In this document: positions 19,068 through 28,916 of the stretch, one piece after another | Numbering within the stretch: the stretch's first letter is position 1 | How the letters are laid out: each line of letters begins with the position of its first letter | From: Leucothrix pacifica | GTDB lineage: Bacteria > Pseudomonadota > Gammaproteobacteria > Thiotrichales > Thiotrichaceae | DNA: 64,000 bases | Reading direction: 5' to 3' | NCBI RefSeq assembly: GCF_003172875.1 | Contig: NZ_QGKM01000008.1 | Span: 1-64,000 of the forward strand | Position numbers and translations under genes: made by a program | Notes under the pieces: generated by a model | Database searches by the model: none | What the model was told of the DNA's origin: nothing | What the model saw: only the letters and a program-made list of their open reading frames with translations

Positions 19068-20372
19068 TCACAGCATTGGCATGACCGCCTGATGATTCAG
19101 GTGAGCAGCCAATGCTTTTGGCGTCATTCCATCAGTGGTTTTAGCACTGCGGCTTAACCCTTGGCTAATGAGATAAGCCGAGGTTTCAGCATGGCCAAAG
19201 CGTGCAGACTCGTGTAACGCTGTCCATTTCTTTTCAGTCAGTGCATGTTTGTTAGCACCACTTGCAAGCAACAGCTTAACGACTTCTAATTGACCTTTCG
19301 CTGCCGCTTCATGCAATGGTGTTTCCTGGTACTTATCGACAGCGTTAACATCTGCGCCTCCGTCGATCAATGACTTAGCCACAGCAAGTAAGCCTTTGGC
19401 AGCTGCTTTGTGAAGTAGTGATTCACCAATACCGTCGGACACATTAGAAGAGGCACCTGCTCTGGTCAGTAGTGCTACAACCGGTGCGTTTCCAGCGCGG
19501 ATAGCGATCTGAATTGGCGTTCCTTTATTGCTACCCGTATTTGGATTAGCACCATATTTCAACAAGTCTTGAACGATACCGGTATGACCACGTGCAATCG
19601 CTGTGTGCAGCACCTGACCCTCAGCACCTCTGGTGTTTGGGTCAGCTCTGTAGCTGAGTAGGTGGCGCGTGATGGTTGGTTGGCCGTTAGTAACCGCTGC
19701 ATACAACACAGGGCCACGTGGACCGCTAGAGCTTGGGCTACCGGAGTATTCAAGTAGTTGTTTGACTAAGCCTGCATTGCCACGCTCAATTGCCATATAG
19801 AGTGGACTGCCTTGCGGGCCTTGGGCGCTTGCATCAGCACCATTTTTTAGCAGTAAATCAATTGTTGGCTGATGGCCTTTGCTGATGGCTAAATGCAGAG
19901 GTGTCATGCCATTGCCATTTTTTACATTTGGATCTGCGCCATACAGAATCAAACTGTCTGCAAAGTCATAATTACCGCGTCGTATTGCAGTGTAAAGCAC
20001 AGGCTCGCGGTTGGCGTTAATGTAGTTAACGTCAGCACCCATTTTCAGGAAGCGTTCTGCTTCTTTCATGCTGCCAGCGTTTAGATTGTCTGATAGTGCT
20101 TTTGATACCACTGGTCCGCCAGACGGTCTTGCTGGTACAGCGCGACGCTGTAAACCTTTCTTAACCGTTGCATAGTCTGGTTCTCCAAAACCCGCCGCAC
20201 TCTTTTTCGCTGTATCAGGAGCTCCAGCCGAAGGCGTTACAGGTGCTGTAGCCGTTGTATCTGGCGTAATTGCTGATGGTGCTGAAGGTATAGTAGATGA
20301 CTCTCCTCCACACGCGCTAATTAGCAAAGCGGTAGGTAGTACGACAGCAGACATGAGTCTTATAGAAATCAT
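19068..20372 (-). CDS. Ankyrin-repeat lipoprotein
   Basis: A protein of 434 residues with a lipoprotein signal (ALLISACGG, Cys21) and a low-complexity proline/alanine/threonine linker to about residue 70. At least eight to nine ankyrin repeats run from about residue 90 to the end. Typical units are NGMTPLHLAISKGHQPTIDL, YQETPLHEAAAKGQLEVVKL and KWTALHESARFGHAETSAYL. It should be anchored in the cell envelope, facing the periplasm or the surface. Ankyrin stacks mediate protein binding; the partner is unknown. Predicted single-gene transcription ends at the hairpin inside comM. Confidence 0.92.
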   Translation of the reverse strand: MISIRLMSAVVLPTALLISACGGESSTIPSAPSAITPDTTATAPVTPSAGAPDTAKKSAAGFGEPDYATVKKGLQRRAVPARPSGGPVVSKALSDNLNAGSMKEAERFLKMGADVNYINANREPVLYTAIRRGNYDFADSLILYGADPNVKNGNGMTPLHLAISKGHQPTIDLLLKNGADASAQGPQGSPLYMAIERGNAGLVKQLLEYSGSPSSSGPRGPVLYAAVTNGQPTITRHLLSYRADPNTRGAEGQVLHTAIARGHTGIVQDLLKYGANPNTGSNKGTPIQIAIRAGNAPVVALLTRAGASSNVSDGIGESLLHKAAAKGLLAVAKSLIDGGADVNAVDKYQETPLHEAAAKGQLEVVKLLLASGANKHALTEKKWTALHESARFGHAETSAYLISQGLSRSAKTTDGMTPKALAAHLNHQAVMPML

Positions 20373-20577
20373 GTATTGACCCTTTCCATAGTAGTCTATT
20401 TTATTAGTCTAATTTTAAATTGCTGGCAAAAATAATTATTTCGCCTAGTCAACCGATTCCAAGGTGAACTAAGGAGTTGTAGGGAGGTCCAGCAAATTTT
20501 TAGCCTCATCAATATAGCTTAAAAACTTACTGCTTGCCATTTAATAGTGGTACTAAAACGGGTGGAAGTGTGCCTAT

Positions 20578-21219
20578 TTAAATCAAAATACCTTGATGCA
20601 GATAAATAAGCCCATTCATTGCCGCTGCGGCGAGAGTGCTACCACCCATCGTCCCATCCATGGTTATGCAGGGAACGCCCAGTTGGGCTGAGTTTTTCCA
20701 CAGATACTGCTTTGCATCAGTCGCGCCAGTATAGCCTCTTGGCATGCCGATAATCAGTGCGGGCTTATTGATTTCTTCTTGCTCGATCAGCTCCATCAGA
20801 CGTAAAAGCGCAGTCGCCTCATTGCCGATCAGTACAATACTGCCTTCAGTAAAGCGTTTCCAGTTCTCAACGGACACCATGGCACGTGTCAATTTTTTGG
20901 ACTTAGCCTGAGAGATGACATTTGGGCGGTCGATCAGGCAGATTGGTTCCTTCTTGAGATATTGTTGCTTGATACCTTCCGTGACCATGCCAGAGTCGCA
21001 CACAATGTTGGCATTTTTCTTTAGTGCTAACAGGCCCGCCTCAATTGCATTATCACTTATTCGTGCATTTGGAATCACCAGATCATCACCGTAGGCCAAT
21101 ACCATGCGAATTAGCAGTTGTTGTTCCGGAATGTGCGGATCACTTAGATCATGGATCTCGCGGATGGAGGCTATAGAAGACTGTTGGATAAGCTTCGGGT
21201 CACGTTCGTATTTGATCAT
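20578..21219 (-). CDS. CobH/CbiC-like precorrin-8X methylmutase homologue
   Basis: A protein of 213 residues with the CobH/CbiC fold: MPRGYTGATDAKQYLW and GTMGGSTLAAAAMNGL match the substrate-binding loops. In characterised CobH/CbiC the motif RMVH contributes the catalytic histidine (His43 in CobH). Here the equivalent is RMVLAYGDD at residues 38-46, with Leu41 in place of His. No corrin genes or B12 riboswitch are adjacent. It could be a diverged or repurposed homologue rather than an active mutase. GAGG precedes the ATG. Confidence 0.75.
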   Translation of the reverse strand: MIKYERDPKLIQQSSIASIREIHDLSDPHIPEQQLLIRMVLAYGDDLVIPNARISDNAIEAGLLALKKNANIVCDSGMVTEGIKQQYLKKEPICLIDRPNVISQAKSKKLTRAMVSVENWKRFTEGSIVLIGNEATALLRLMELIEQEEINKPALIIGMPRGYTGATDAKQYLWKNSAQLGVPCITMDGTMGGSTLAAAAMNGLIYLHQGILI

Positions 21220-21431
21220 TTACCGAGGCCTCAGGGTATTAACGCAATTAAGTAGTGTGACACATCCGGAACTGAGTTCCGTGGATTTGATATTACAGGA
21301 TTCGCGAGTGTCATCAAAGCAAAACAGAGGTGACATAGATTGAAGTGATTGCTGTCACATGATGACAACTCGGTGATGAAATGTCAGCTTGCGACGTATT
21401 ATTTATCTGCTTGGCAAGGTAAGAAAAAATA

Positions 21432-21473
21432 CTTAGTCAAATAAAATCAGAAGCTTATGTTTATTTGACTAAG
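21432..21473. repeat. Perfect 14-bp inverted repeat
   Basis: CTTAGTCAAATAAA (21432-21445) and TTTATTTGACTAAG (21460-21473) are exact inverted copies with a 14-base spacer. It is AT-rich and has no T run beyond it. It could be an RNA hairpin or a protein-binding site. Confidence 0.85.
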
Positions 21474-21600
21474 TTTGGCATCGACGTTGCAACCTACCTA
21501 ATACAACAGGCAACACGATGATAACCAATAAAAGCAAGCCCCCGAGATGACAAGTGGTCTAACAATAATAAAAATAAAACCACCGCCAATCTCAACCCCC

Positions 21601-21636
21601 GCGCTCTTTGCTTCCCCCGGCAAAGGGCGCTTTTTT
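21601..21636 (+). terminator. Orphan rho-independent terminator
   Basis: GCGCTCTTTGC (21601-21611) pairs with GCAAAGGGCGC (21620-21630) over 11 bp with one wobble, followed by six T. No plus-strand gene lies upstream in this gap, so it may end a small RNA. Confidence 0.75.
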
Positions 21637-21831
21637 ATATCTAAGTCGATGCTCAATCCCTGAGCATCTTTTTGCATTGCCAAAGCTTCCTTACTCTGAA
21701 CAAGTGCTCTAGTTCCTTAAGATGTGTGTATCTTAAGGTTGCCAATACTTTGTGGCTATCAGCACTAGACCACTTGCCAGATTCTGGGTACGAGCTGTAG
21801 TCTATTTTTAAGAACTACCGCTCGTCTGTTG

Positions 21832-23907
21832 TTATGCTCCTTGCAAGCTAGATAAATCAGCAACTTGCAGAAACAATCCACGTAACGAGGTTAACAAAGC
21901 TAAGCGATTGTTTTTCAACGCTTCATCATCACTCATGATCATAACGCCATCAAAAAATGCATCGACCTCAGGGCGTATTGCGGCCAATGAGCTGAGTGCA
22001 TCTGTATAGGCATTGTTGGCAAGCAGTGGGGCGACTTTGTTTTGTTGCAAAGCAATCGCTTCATTTAGTGCTGATTCCTGCGCTTCTACAAATAAGTGAG
22101 CGTTAATCGTGGTATCTGGTGTTTTGTCCAGCTTCTTAAGAATATTCGCAATACGCTTATTGGCCGCAGCCAATGGCACCGCTTCCGGTAACTCTTTGAA
22201 GGTGTTAACCGCTTTAACCCGGTGGTCAAAATCAATTGGCGAATGAATATTCAGTGCAGAGACCGCATCCACAACATCCATACCAACGTTTTGATCTTGG
22301 TAGTAAGCGCGAAGACGTTCCATGATGTACTGGTAAGTGTCTTCAACAGCAGCGGTAGCGTCCACTTTATCCTGCAGATTGCCTGCTGCGAAGGTTAATA
22401 GCTCTCTCAGATCAAGAGACAAGTCACCTTCAATGATAATACGTAATACACCTAAGGCAGCACGGCGCAATGCGAACGGATCTTTGGTACCGGTTGGCTT
22501 TTGGCCAATGGCGAAGATCCCCAGAATCGTATCCAGCTTATCTGACAATGACAGGATTTTACCCGTCATGTAAGCAGGAATGTCATCACCGGCAAAGCCA
22601 GGCTTGTATTGCTCTTCGATGGCATAAGCAACAGACTCAGGCTCGCCATCTTTTAGTGCGTAGTAACGGCCCATAATGCCCTGCAGGTCACTGAACTCGT
22701 TAACCATGTCGCTGGCAAGGTCGCACTTACAAAGTTGAGCCGCACGTGTTGCATGATCTGCATTTTCACCAAGTGCTGTGGCGATGTGGCCAGCTAATTG
22801 TGAAACGCGCTCAGTCTTTTCAAACAAAGTACCGAGTTTTTGCTGGAATACGATTTTCTTAGTGGCTTCACGGTGAGATGCTAAGGGGACTTTGCAATCT
22901 TGTTGCCAGAAGAAGGCGGCATCGCTGAAACGTGGGCGAATGACTCGTTCATTACCATCACGCACCACACTAGGGTCACTACTTTGTATATTTGAAATAG
23001 TGATGAAGTGAGGCATTAGATTGCCATTGGCATCAACAACCGGGAAATATTTCTGGTGATCTTGCATGGAGCTAATCAGACATTCCTGAGGAACCTCAAG
23101 GAATTCTGCACCAAAACAACCGTCTACTGCCATTGGCCACTCAACTAAGTTGGTCACTTCATCAAGCAGGTCTTCATCAATAACGGCTTCCCCCCCAATG
23201 GAGGCGGCACTAGCCTTAGCCTGATCTGCGATGGTGGCACGTCTTTCTTGTTGATCAACCAATACATAGCCTTGCTTTAATGCTGGTGCGTAATCGGCAG
23301 GTGTACTGATGCTAATGGTTTCAGGATGATGGAAACGGTGTCCGCGGCTTTCGCGGCCAGTCTTGATGCCAAGAATTTCCGCATCAACAACATCATTGCC
23401 TAATAGGAAAACGACCCAATGTACCGGGCGTACAAATTCAGTGTCGCTGTCACCCCAACGCATACGCTTAGCAATTGGCAGCGCCGCAAGTGCTTTGGTC
23501 AACATGTCTGCGACTAAGTCACGTGACGCTGAGCCTTTGATTTCTTGCTTAAAGTTCAGGTATGCGCCTTTGTCCGTTTCGATTTGCTGCAATTGGTCAA
23601 ACTCAACGCCACAAGAGCGAGCAAATCCCATGGCTGCTTTGCTTGGATTCCCTTCTTTGTCAAAAGCCGCTTTGACAGCAGGGCCACGCTTTTCAACCTG
23701 TTGATCTGCCTGAAACTCTGTAACGTCACTAATCATGAGAGCCAAACGGCGCGGTGATGAGTAAGTTGTGACGTCATTATAGCTGATACCCGCTTCTTTC
23801 AGGCTGTTGCAAAAGTGTTCGGTCAGCGCTGCAGATAATTTATTCAGCGTTTTTGGAGGTAGTTCTTCGGTGCCGATCTCGATCAGCAAGTCCGCTGTTG
23901 TTGTCAT
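21832..23907 (-). CDS. glyS: Glycine-tRNA ligase beta subunit
   Basis: The beta subunit of the bacterial heterotetrameric glycyl-tRNA synthetase, which binds tRNA and supports charging by the alpha subunit. It has 691 residues, the usual length. It begins TADLLIEIGTEELPP, the family N-terminal signature, and contains HQKYFPV and a C-terminal anticodon-binding DALR-like domain (FFDGVMIMSDDEALKNNRLA). It follows glyQ by 12 bases in one operon. Confidence 0.98.
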   Translation of the reverse strand: MTTTADLLIEIGTEELPPKTLNKLSAALTEHFCNSLKEAGISYNDVTTYSSPRRLALMISDVTEFQADQQVEKRGPAVKAAFDKEGNPSKAAMGFARSCGVEFDQLQQIETDKGAYLNFKQEIKGSASRDLVADMLTKALAALPIAKRMRWGDSDTEFVRPVHWVVFLLGNDVVDAEILGIKTGRESRGHRFHHPETISISTPADYAPALKQGYVLVDQQERRATIADQAKASAASIGGEAVIDEDLLDEVTNLVEWPMAVDGCFGAEFLEVPQECLISSMQDHQKYFPVVDANGNLMPHFITISNIQSSDPSVVRDGNERVIRPRFSDAAFFWQQDCKVPLASHREATKKIVFQQKLGTLFEKTERVSQLAGHIATALGENADHATRAAQLCKCDLASDMVNEFSDLQGIMGRYYALKDGEPESVAYAIEEQYKPGFAGDDIPAYMTGKILSLSDKLDTILGIFAIGQKPTGTKDPFALRRAALGVLRIIIEGDLSLDLRELLTFAAGNLQDKVDATAAVEDTYQYIMERLRAYYQDQNVGMDVVDAVSALNIHSPIDFDHRVKAVNTFKELPEAVPLAAANKRIANILKKLDKTPDTTINAHLFVEAQESALNEAIALQQNKVAPLLANNAYTDALSSLAAIRPEVDAFFDGVMIMSDDEALKNNRLALLTSLRGLFLQVADLSSLQGA

Positions 23908-23919
23908 TGCCAGATCTCC

Positions 23920-24831
23920 TTATTCCGTTGCATCAGATTTAAGCATTGGGAAGCCGAGCTTCTCACGCGAGTCGTAATAAGCTTGTGCAATACCCCGGGA
24001 CAGCGTACGCACACGGAGTATGTAGCGTTGTCTCTCCGTTACGGACAGAGCGTGGCGAGCATCCAATAAGTTGAATAAGTGAGAGGCCGTTAGCATCTGC
24101 TCATAAGCAGGTAACGGTAGTCCGTCTTCAACCATTTGCAGACTGACTTTTTCAGCTTCGTCAAACTGATGAAATAGTTCTTCTATATTTGCTTTTTCGA
24201 AGTTGTAGGTTGACTGCTCGACCTCATTTTGATGATACACGTCACCGTAGGTGATCACGCCTTGTTCACTGTCTGTCCAAATTAAGTCGTAAACATTCTC
24301 AACGTTTTGCACGTACATCGCGATACGCTCAAGACCGTACGTGATCTCGCCTGAAACAGGCTTGCAGTCAATACCACCGACTTGCTGGAAGTAAGTAAAC
24401 TGAGATACTTCCATACCATTGAGCCAGATCTCCCAGCCTAGTCCCCAGGCGCCAAGCGTTGGCGATTCCCAGTTATCTTCGACGAAACGAATGTCGTATT
24501 TCAGAGGGTCGATACCCATCGCTTCTAATGAGCCAAGGTATAGCTCCTGAAAATTATCCGGAGATGGTTTCAGCAGTACCTGAAACTGGTAGTAATGCTG
24601 CAGGCGATTTGGGTTTTCACCGTAGCGTCCGTCCGTTGGGCGGCGTGACGGTTGAACATACGCCGCTCTCCATGGCTCCGGGCCTACTGCGCGTAAGAAG
24701 GTTGCGGGGTGAAAAGTACCCGCGCCCATCGGCATATCGTAGGGTTGAAGAATGGCACAGCCTTGCTTGGACCAGTAATCCTGAAGAGCAAAGATTTGCC
24801 CCTGAAAGGTGGAGACGTTGTATTCAGACAT
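23920..24831 (-). CDS. glyQ: Glycine-tRNA ligase alpha subunit
   Basis: The catalytic alpha subunit of the tetrameric glycyl-tRNA synthetase. It has 303 residues from the ATG at 24831 ([20 protein letters not shown]), the standard size; an in-frame TTG at 24837 is unlikely. Class II signatures include [33 protein letters not shown] and [18 protein letters not shown]. It is the first gene of the glyQ-glyS operon. Confidence 0.98.
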   Translation of the reverse strand: MSEYNVSTFQGQIFALQDYWSKQGCAILQPYDMPMGAGTFHPATFLRAVGPEPWRAAYVQPSRRPTDGRYGENPNRLQHYYQFQVLLKPSPDNFQELYLGSLEAMGIDPLKYDIRFVEDNWESPTLGAWGLGWEIWLNGMEVSQFTYFQQVGGIDCKPVSGEITYGLERIAMYVQNVENVYDLIWTDSEQGVITYGDVYHQNEVEQSTYNFEKANIEELFHQFDEAEKVSLQMVEDGLPLPAYEQMLTASHLFNLLDARHALSVTERQRYILRVRTLSRGIAQAYYDSREKLGFPMLKSDATE

Positions 24832-24916
24832 TTGCAATGAATTCAGCAGTTTCGGTAAAGCAGCGCATTATACGGTATTTTTTGCGGGGAGTGTTTCTGA
24901 CGTGTGAAAAACAACT

Positions 24917-24945
24917 AAAAAGACGCCCGACACAAGGTGCGGGCG
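24917..24945 (-). terminator. Terminator downstream of mnmG-rsmG
   Basis: On the minus strand CGCCCG (24945-24940) pairs with CGGGCG (24929-24924) around a 10-base loop, then TCTTTTT. It lies about 140 bases after the rsmG stop, ahead of glyQ. Confidence 0.75.
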
Positions 24946-24987
24946 CCAAACAACCATCTACATGATTGACTAGTCTAAGGAGAAAAA

Positions 24988-25020
24988 ATGAAAAAATACC
25001 GCAATAACCGTTTTGATTAA
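24988..25020 (+). CDS. Possible 10-codon peptide MKKYRNNRFD
   Basis: A very short frame, ATG to TAA, preceded by an excellent Shine-Dalgarno (AAGGAG, 7 bases before the ATG) in the gap between glyQ and rsmG, opposite to both. Six of its ten codons are for charged or asparagine residues. No downstream plus-strand gene exists for it to regulate as a leader. It may be chance or a real micropeptide. Confidence 0.25.
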   Translation: MKKYRNNRFD

Positions 25021-25085
25021 CAATTAATACCGCATTGATGAATATTATACACTAGGAAGACCGTTTTTCTCAAAGTATGGATGGC

Positions 25086-25712
25086 TTATTCTGAAGTATT
25101 AATGATCTTTAATAAATGCCTTTCACCAGTCAGAAATGGTACCTCAAGGGCGTGTTGTCCAACTAGCGCGAAGCCGTCGGGTAGTAAGGCCATTTCTTCA
25201 TGCGGTAATTGGCCCTTCATAGCATAAAAAGTACCGCCCTCAGCCAGATGCATGTGACAGCCATTAATGAAATCACTGATGGATGAGAAAGCGCGGCTGA
25301 TAATGCCCGCGTATTTGTGTTCTGGTTGCCATTCCTCAACACGAGACTGAACCACATCCGCGTTCCCCAGACCCAAATCGATAATTGCCTGTTGAATAAA
25401 GCGTGTCTTTTTACCATTAGTATCGAGCATGGTGAAGTGTCGACCGGGCTGAAGTATCGCTAATGGAATTCCCGGAAGGCCTGCACCACTCCCTACATCC
25501 AGACATTGTTTGCCTTCGATATAGGGAGCAACCACTAAGCTATCGAATATGTGTGCCGGAATCATTTCATTTGGATCACGAATAGCGGTCAGGTTGTAGG
25601 TCTTATTCCAACGTTGAAGTAACGATACATATTGCTTGAGCTTGTCGAGTTGCGCGTCAGTAATCTCAATGTCTAAAGCGGCTATGCCTCGTTTCCAGAG
25701 TGTGTCACTCAT
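25086..25712 (-). CDS. rsmG: 16S rRNA (guanine-527-N7)-methyltransferase
   Basis: The SAM-dependent enzyme that methylates G527 of 16S rRNA. It has 208 residues, the normal length. The SAM site is [17 protein letters not shown], with [12 protein letters not shown] as the acidic strand-2 motif and [12 protein letters not shown] near the active site. Its ATG overlaps the mnmG stop by 4 bases, the conserved gidA-gidB arrangement. Confidence 0.97.
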   Translation of the reverse strand: MSDTLWKRGIAALDIEITDAQLDKLKQYVSLLQRWNKTYNLTAIRDPNEMIPAHIFDSLVVAPYIEGKQCLDVGSGAGLPGIPLAILQPGRHFTMLDTNGKKTRFIQQAIIDLGLGNADVVQSRVEEWQPEHKYAGIISRAFSSISDFINGCHMHLAEGGTFYAMKGQLPHEEMALLPDGFALVGQHALEVPFLTGERHLLKIINTSE

Positions 25713-27601
25713 GCGCTGACCTTTTGCTGGTATTGGTTCTTCTTGAGATGAACGAGCAAAATCGAGATAGCCGCTGGGGTAATTCCCGGAATACGTGATG
25801 CTTGTCCGATCGTGGTTGGACGCTGATCCATGAATTTCTGACGAACTTCATTCGACAAGCCTGAAACATCACTATAATCCAATTGTTCAGGCAGGGCTGT
25901 GTTTTCCTGACGTAGTTGGCGACTCACTTCCTGTTGCTGGCGCTCGATGTAGCCGGCGTATTTAATTTGTACTTCGACTTGCTCGGCGATGGCGTCATCT
26001 TCTACGGCAGGGCCGGCACCCTCAATACTGGTTAGGCTTTCATAGGTCACATTAGGGCGACGTAGCAACTCGTCCATGTGATATTCACGGCTTAATTTGC
26101 CGCCGAAGACATCTTGTGTTTGCTCATCTGAAATTTGTGAAGGATGAATGCAGGTGTCACGCAGGCGTTGAAGTTCTTGCTCAATCTGTTCCTGTTTCTC
26201 ACTAAACAAGCGCCAGCGTGTCTCATCGACTAAACCAAGATTGTGACCTATTTCAGTAAGTCGTAAGTCGGCATTATCTTCACGCAACAGCAGCCGGTGT
26301 TCAGCGCGACTGGTAAACATCCGGTACGGCTCTTGTGTGCCACAGGTGATTAAATCATCAACTAAGACGCCGATATAAGCTTCGTTTCGCTTGGGACACC
26401 ATGCTTCTTTGTCCTGTATTTGTAGTGCTGCATTCATACCCGCAAGCAGGCCTTGTGCACCAGCTTCTTCGTAGCCTGTTGTACCGTTGATTTGACCGGC
26501 AAAGAACAAGCCATCAATGAACTTAGTTTCCAGACTAGGCTTTAAATCGCGCGGATCAAAGTAGTCATATTCGATCGCATAACCAGGACGTGTAATATGA
26601 GCATTTTCAAAGCCGACAATGGATCGTACTAAGCTGAGTTGTGTATCAAATGGCAGGCTGGTCGAGATACCATTTGGGTAGACCTCATAAGTATCCAGGC
26701 CTTCAGGTTCGATAAAGATCTGATGCTTATCTTTCTCCGCAAAACGAACGACCTTATCTTCGATAGAAGGGCAGTAGCGCGGACCAGTTCCTTCAATAAC
26801 CCCAGAGTAGAGCGGTGAACGGTCCAGTGATGACAGGATAATGTCATGCGTTTGCTGATTGGTATACGTTATATGACAAGCGACTTGCGCCGGGTGATCA
26901 TCACGGCTTCCAAGGTATGAGAATACCGGAGTTGGCGTGTCACCAGGTTGTGCTTGTAACAAGCTATAATCAATACTGCGGGCATCAATGCGTGGCGGAG
27001 TACCGGTTTTCAGACGCTCAACCCGAAATGGTAATTCTCGTAAGCGTTGTGCCAGTGCGATCGATGGGGGATCACCGGCGCGTCCACCAGAGTGATTCTC
27101 CATGCCAATATGAATTTTACCACCCAAAAAAGTACCCACAGTCAGCACAACGGCTTTAGCTTTGAAGTTGAGGCCCATTTGTGTGCGAACACCACAAACC
27201 CGGTTATTCTCAACTATCAGGTCATCAGCAGCTTGCATGAACAGGTCAAGGTTTTCCTGTGCCTGAACGATTTCCAGTACTGCCGCCTTATAGCGCACAC
27301 GATCAGCTTGTGCACGAGTCGCACGAACCGCAGGTCCTTTGCGGGCATTCAAAATTCGAAACTGTATGCCGCCACGGTCTGCGGCGTGAGCCATGGCACC
27401 GCCTAGCGCATCAATTTCTTTTACCAAATGACCTTTACCGATACCGCCAATCGCAGGGTTACAGCTCATGGCGCCGATGGTTTCGATGTTATGTGTTAGC
27501 AGTAGCGTTTGCTGCCCCATACGAGCCGCAGCAAGTGCAGCCTCGGTACCTGCATGGCCGCCGCCGATGACAATTACATCATATTGTTTTGGGTATAACA
27601 T
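25709..27601 (-). CDS. mnmG: tRNA 5-carboxymethylaminomethyluridine-34 synthase subunit MnmG
   Basis: An FAD-dependent protein that, with MnmE, modifies wobble uridine 34 of several tRNAs. It has 630 residues. The N-terminal Rossmann motif is [20 protein letters not shown]. Family signatures include [30 protein letters not shown] and [17 protein letters not shown]. It forms an operon with rsmG. No parAB genes follow, unlike many relatives. Confidence 0.98.
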   Translation of the reverse strand: MLYPKQYDVIVIGGGHAGTEAALAAARMGQQTLLLTHNIETIGAMSCNPAIGGIGKGHLVKEIDALGGAMAHAADRGGIQFRILNARKGPAVRATRAQADRVRYKAAVLEIVQAQENLDLFMQAADDLIVENNRVCGVRTQMGLNFKAKAVVLTVGTFLGGKIHIGMENHSGGRAGDPPSIALAQRLRELPFRVERLKTGTPPRIDARSIDYSLLQAQPGDTPTPVFSYLGSRDDHPAQVACHITYTNQQTHDIILSSLDRSPLYSGVIEGTGPRYCPSIEDKVVRFAEKDKHQIFIEPEGLDTYEVYPNGISTSLPFDTQLSLVRSIVGFENAHITRPGYAIEYDYFDPRDLKPSLETKFIDGLFFAGQINGTTGYEEAGAQGLLAGMNAALQIQDKEAWCPKRNEAYIGVLVDDLITCGTQEPYRMFTSRAEHRLLLREDNADLRLTEIGHNLGLVDETRWRLFSEKQEQIEQELQRLRDTCIHPSQISDEQTQDVFGGKLSREYHMDELLRRPNVTYESLTSIEGAGPAVEDDAIAEQVEVQIKYAGYIERQQQEVSRQLRQENTALPEQLDYSDVSGLSNEVRQKFMDQRPTTIGQASRIPGITPAAISILLVHLKKNQYQQKVSA

Positions 27602-27636
27602 GGGTATCTATCCAGCAAGCTTACTTAAGTAACCGG

Positions 27637-28296
27637 CTAGTATAGCAAATCAATCAGGGGGGCTGGCAAGTTGTCTTGTGCGTGATGTAGGCTAAATACG
27701 GGCTGGGTGACATACTCTGCAATGTCTTCCTGATTGTTCATGGCGGTGGATTCTGTCACAGGGGTGACCTGATTCAGAATGATTGCCCGTAAATCCAGAT
27801 TGCGTTTTTCCATAGCTTCACAGCATAGCAGTACCTGACTAATGCAGCCTAGCTTGTTATTCGCGATCAATACTATTGGTAGATTTAACTGCGAAGCGAG
27901 GTCAGCATTCAGGCCATCCTCGACCAGTGGTGAATAAAAGCCGCCAGCACCCTCAACATAGATAAAGTCATCGCTGCTAATGTCAGTCATGCATTGTTTT
28001 GTAATGTCATCTAAGGTCAGCGACCGATCAACCATTCTGGCAGCGCGTACCGGAGAGAGTGGAGCTGGAAAGCGGTTAGGGCATATTGTATCCAGCTGTT
28101 CAGCAAGGCCGGCAGCTGCCGCAAGTTTCCATGTGTCTGTTGATGGCAGGTCTTCAGCGAGTGCTGGCCACCCTGACTCAATGGGTTTTCGAGGTGAAAC
28201 TGTCAGACCGCGCGCGCTCAATGCCTGAATTAGACGTGTACCAACCCAGGTTTTCCCTACATCGGTATCCGTGCCGCTAACGAAAAGTCCTTTCAT
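27637..28296 (-). CDS. bioD: Dethiobiotin synthetase
   Basis: An ATP-dependent enzyme closing the ureido ring of dethiobiotin in biotin synthesis. It has 219 residues. The P-loop is VSGTDTDVGKTWVGTRL; the ring-binding RKPIESGW and the YVEGAGGFYSPL loop are present. Its ATG overlaps the lepB stop by 4 bases, so it is co-transcribed with the signal peptidase gene. No other bio genes are nearby, so biotin synthesis must be encoded elsewhere. Confidence 0.95.
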   Translation of the reverse strand: MKGLFVSGTDTDVGKTWVGTRLIQALSARGLTVSPRKPIESGWPALAEDLPSTDTWKLAAAAGLAEQLDTICPNRFPAPLSPVRAARMVDRSLTLDDITKQCMTDISSDDFIYVEGAGGFYSPLVEDGLNADLASQLNLPIVLIANNKLGCISQVLLCCEAMEKRNLDLRAIILNQVTPVTESTAMNNQEDIAEYVTQPVFSLHHAQDNLPAPLIDLLY

Positions 28297-28874
28297 TGAA
28301 TGCTGCTGCCTGTTCGGTTGTCTTTGCCAAATAAGATTGTGGTTGCTTTGCCGATAACATCCGCTTGATTCACTAAACCAAAAAAACGGCCGTCATTACT
28401 GTTGTCACGGTTGTCGCCCATCACAAAAAGTTTGCCTTCTGGTATTACCACGGGTGGCATGTAGCGAGAATATGGTTGTTTCACCAGTGATTTATTGAGG
28501 TAAGACTGAGAGATCTGCTGCTCATTGACATAAACCTTGAAGTCTTCGATGCGGACGGTGTCACCGGGGCGGCCGATCAGTCGCTTAATATAATTAATAC
28601 TCTTGTCTTTTGGATAAAGAAAGGTGATGACATCATTGATTTGGGGTGCTTCATTGCGGTAGGCGCTGGTTGATACCCAAATAAAGTCACCTGGCATCAG
28701 CGTAGGCAGCATGGAGTTGCTGGGGATTTTAAATAGCTCAAACCCTAATACCCGCCCCCTGAAGGTGTCAGCGGCTGTTTTGAATGGGTTTTGCTCGAAG
28801 GTAAGGCCTGAAGCAACGGAGCCAACGAGTATAAAGATGGCGAAAAGCCAATAACGACGCTTAATTCTCATCAT
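28293..28874 (-). CDS. lepB: Signal peptidase I
   Basis: A membrane serine protease of the S26 family, removing Sec and Tat signal peptides on the periplasmic side. It has 193 residues from the ATG at 28874; a GTG at 28886 is in frame. One N-terminal membrane segment (YWLFAIFILVGSVASGL) is present. The catalytic Ser is in IPSNSMLPTL and the general-base Lys in YIKRLIGRPGD; the FVMGDNRDNSNDGR box is also present. It is short compared with two-helix E. coli LepB, so it may be an accessory signal peptidase. It is co-transcribed with bioD. Confidence 0.93.
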   Translation of the reverse strand: MMRIKRRYWLFAIFILVGSVASGLTFEQNPFKTAADTFRGRVLGFELFKIPSNSMLPTLMPGDFIWVSTSAYRNEAPQINDVITFLYPKDKSINYIKRLIGRPGDTVRIEDFKVYVNEQQISQSYLNKSLVKQPYSRYMPPVVIPEGKLFVMGDNRDNSNDGRFFGLVNQADVIGKATTILFGKDNRTGSSIQ

Positions 28875-28916
28875 TGTTACCGACACTAAGACTCACTGTT
28901 TAGCCCATCAGAGGTG

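Larger units (their letters stand above)
21220..21831. other. 612-base intergenic region without a convincing gene
   Basis: No supported protein gene. It contains a small GGAACT-c-AGTTCC palindrome near the cobH-like start, the long perfect inverted repeat at 21432-21473 and an orphan plus-strand terminator at 21601-21636. A plus-strand small RNA ending at this terminator is possible. A minus-strand frame (21683-21498) carries a short hydrophobic stretch but has no start signal or homology I recognise. Confidence 0.5.

Noticed and set aside
21220-21420. Cobalamin riboswitch in front of the cobH-like gene
   Set aside because: No B12-box sequence or conserved core was found, only a short GGAACT palindrome.
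21498-21683. 61-residue minus-strand frame with a hydrophobic C-terminal part, and a second frame with GLLLLVIIVLPVVLGRLQRR
   Set aside because: The hydrophobic, basic end resembles a sorting tail, but the frames are interrupted by stops, have no supported start and overlap the inverted terminator. Not enough to call a gene or pseudogene.
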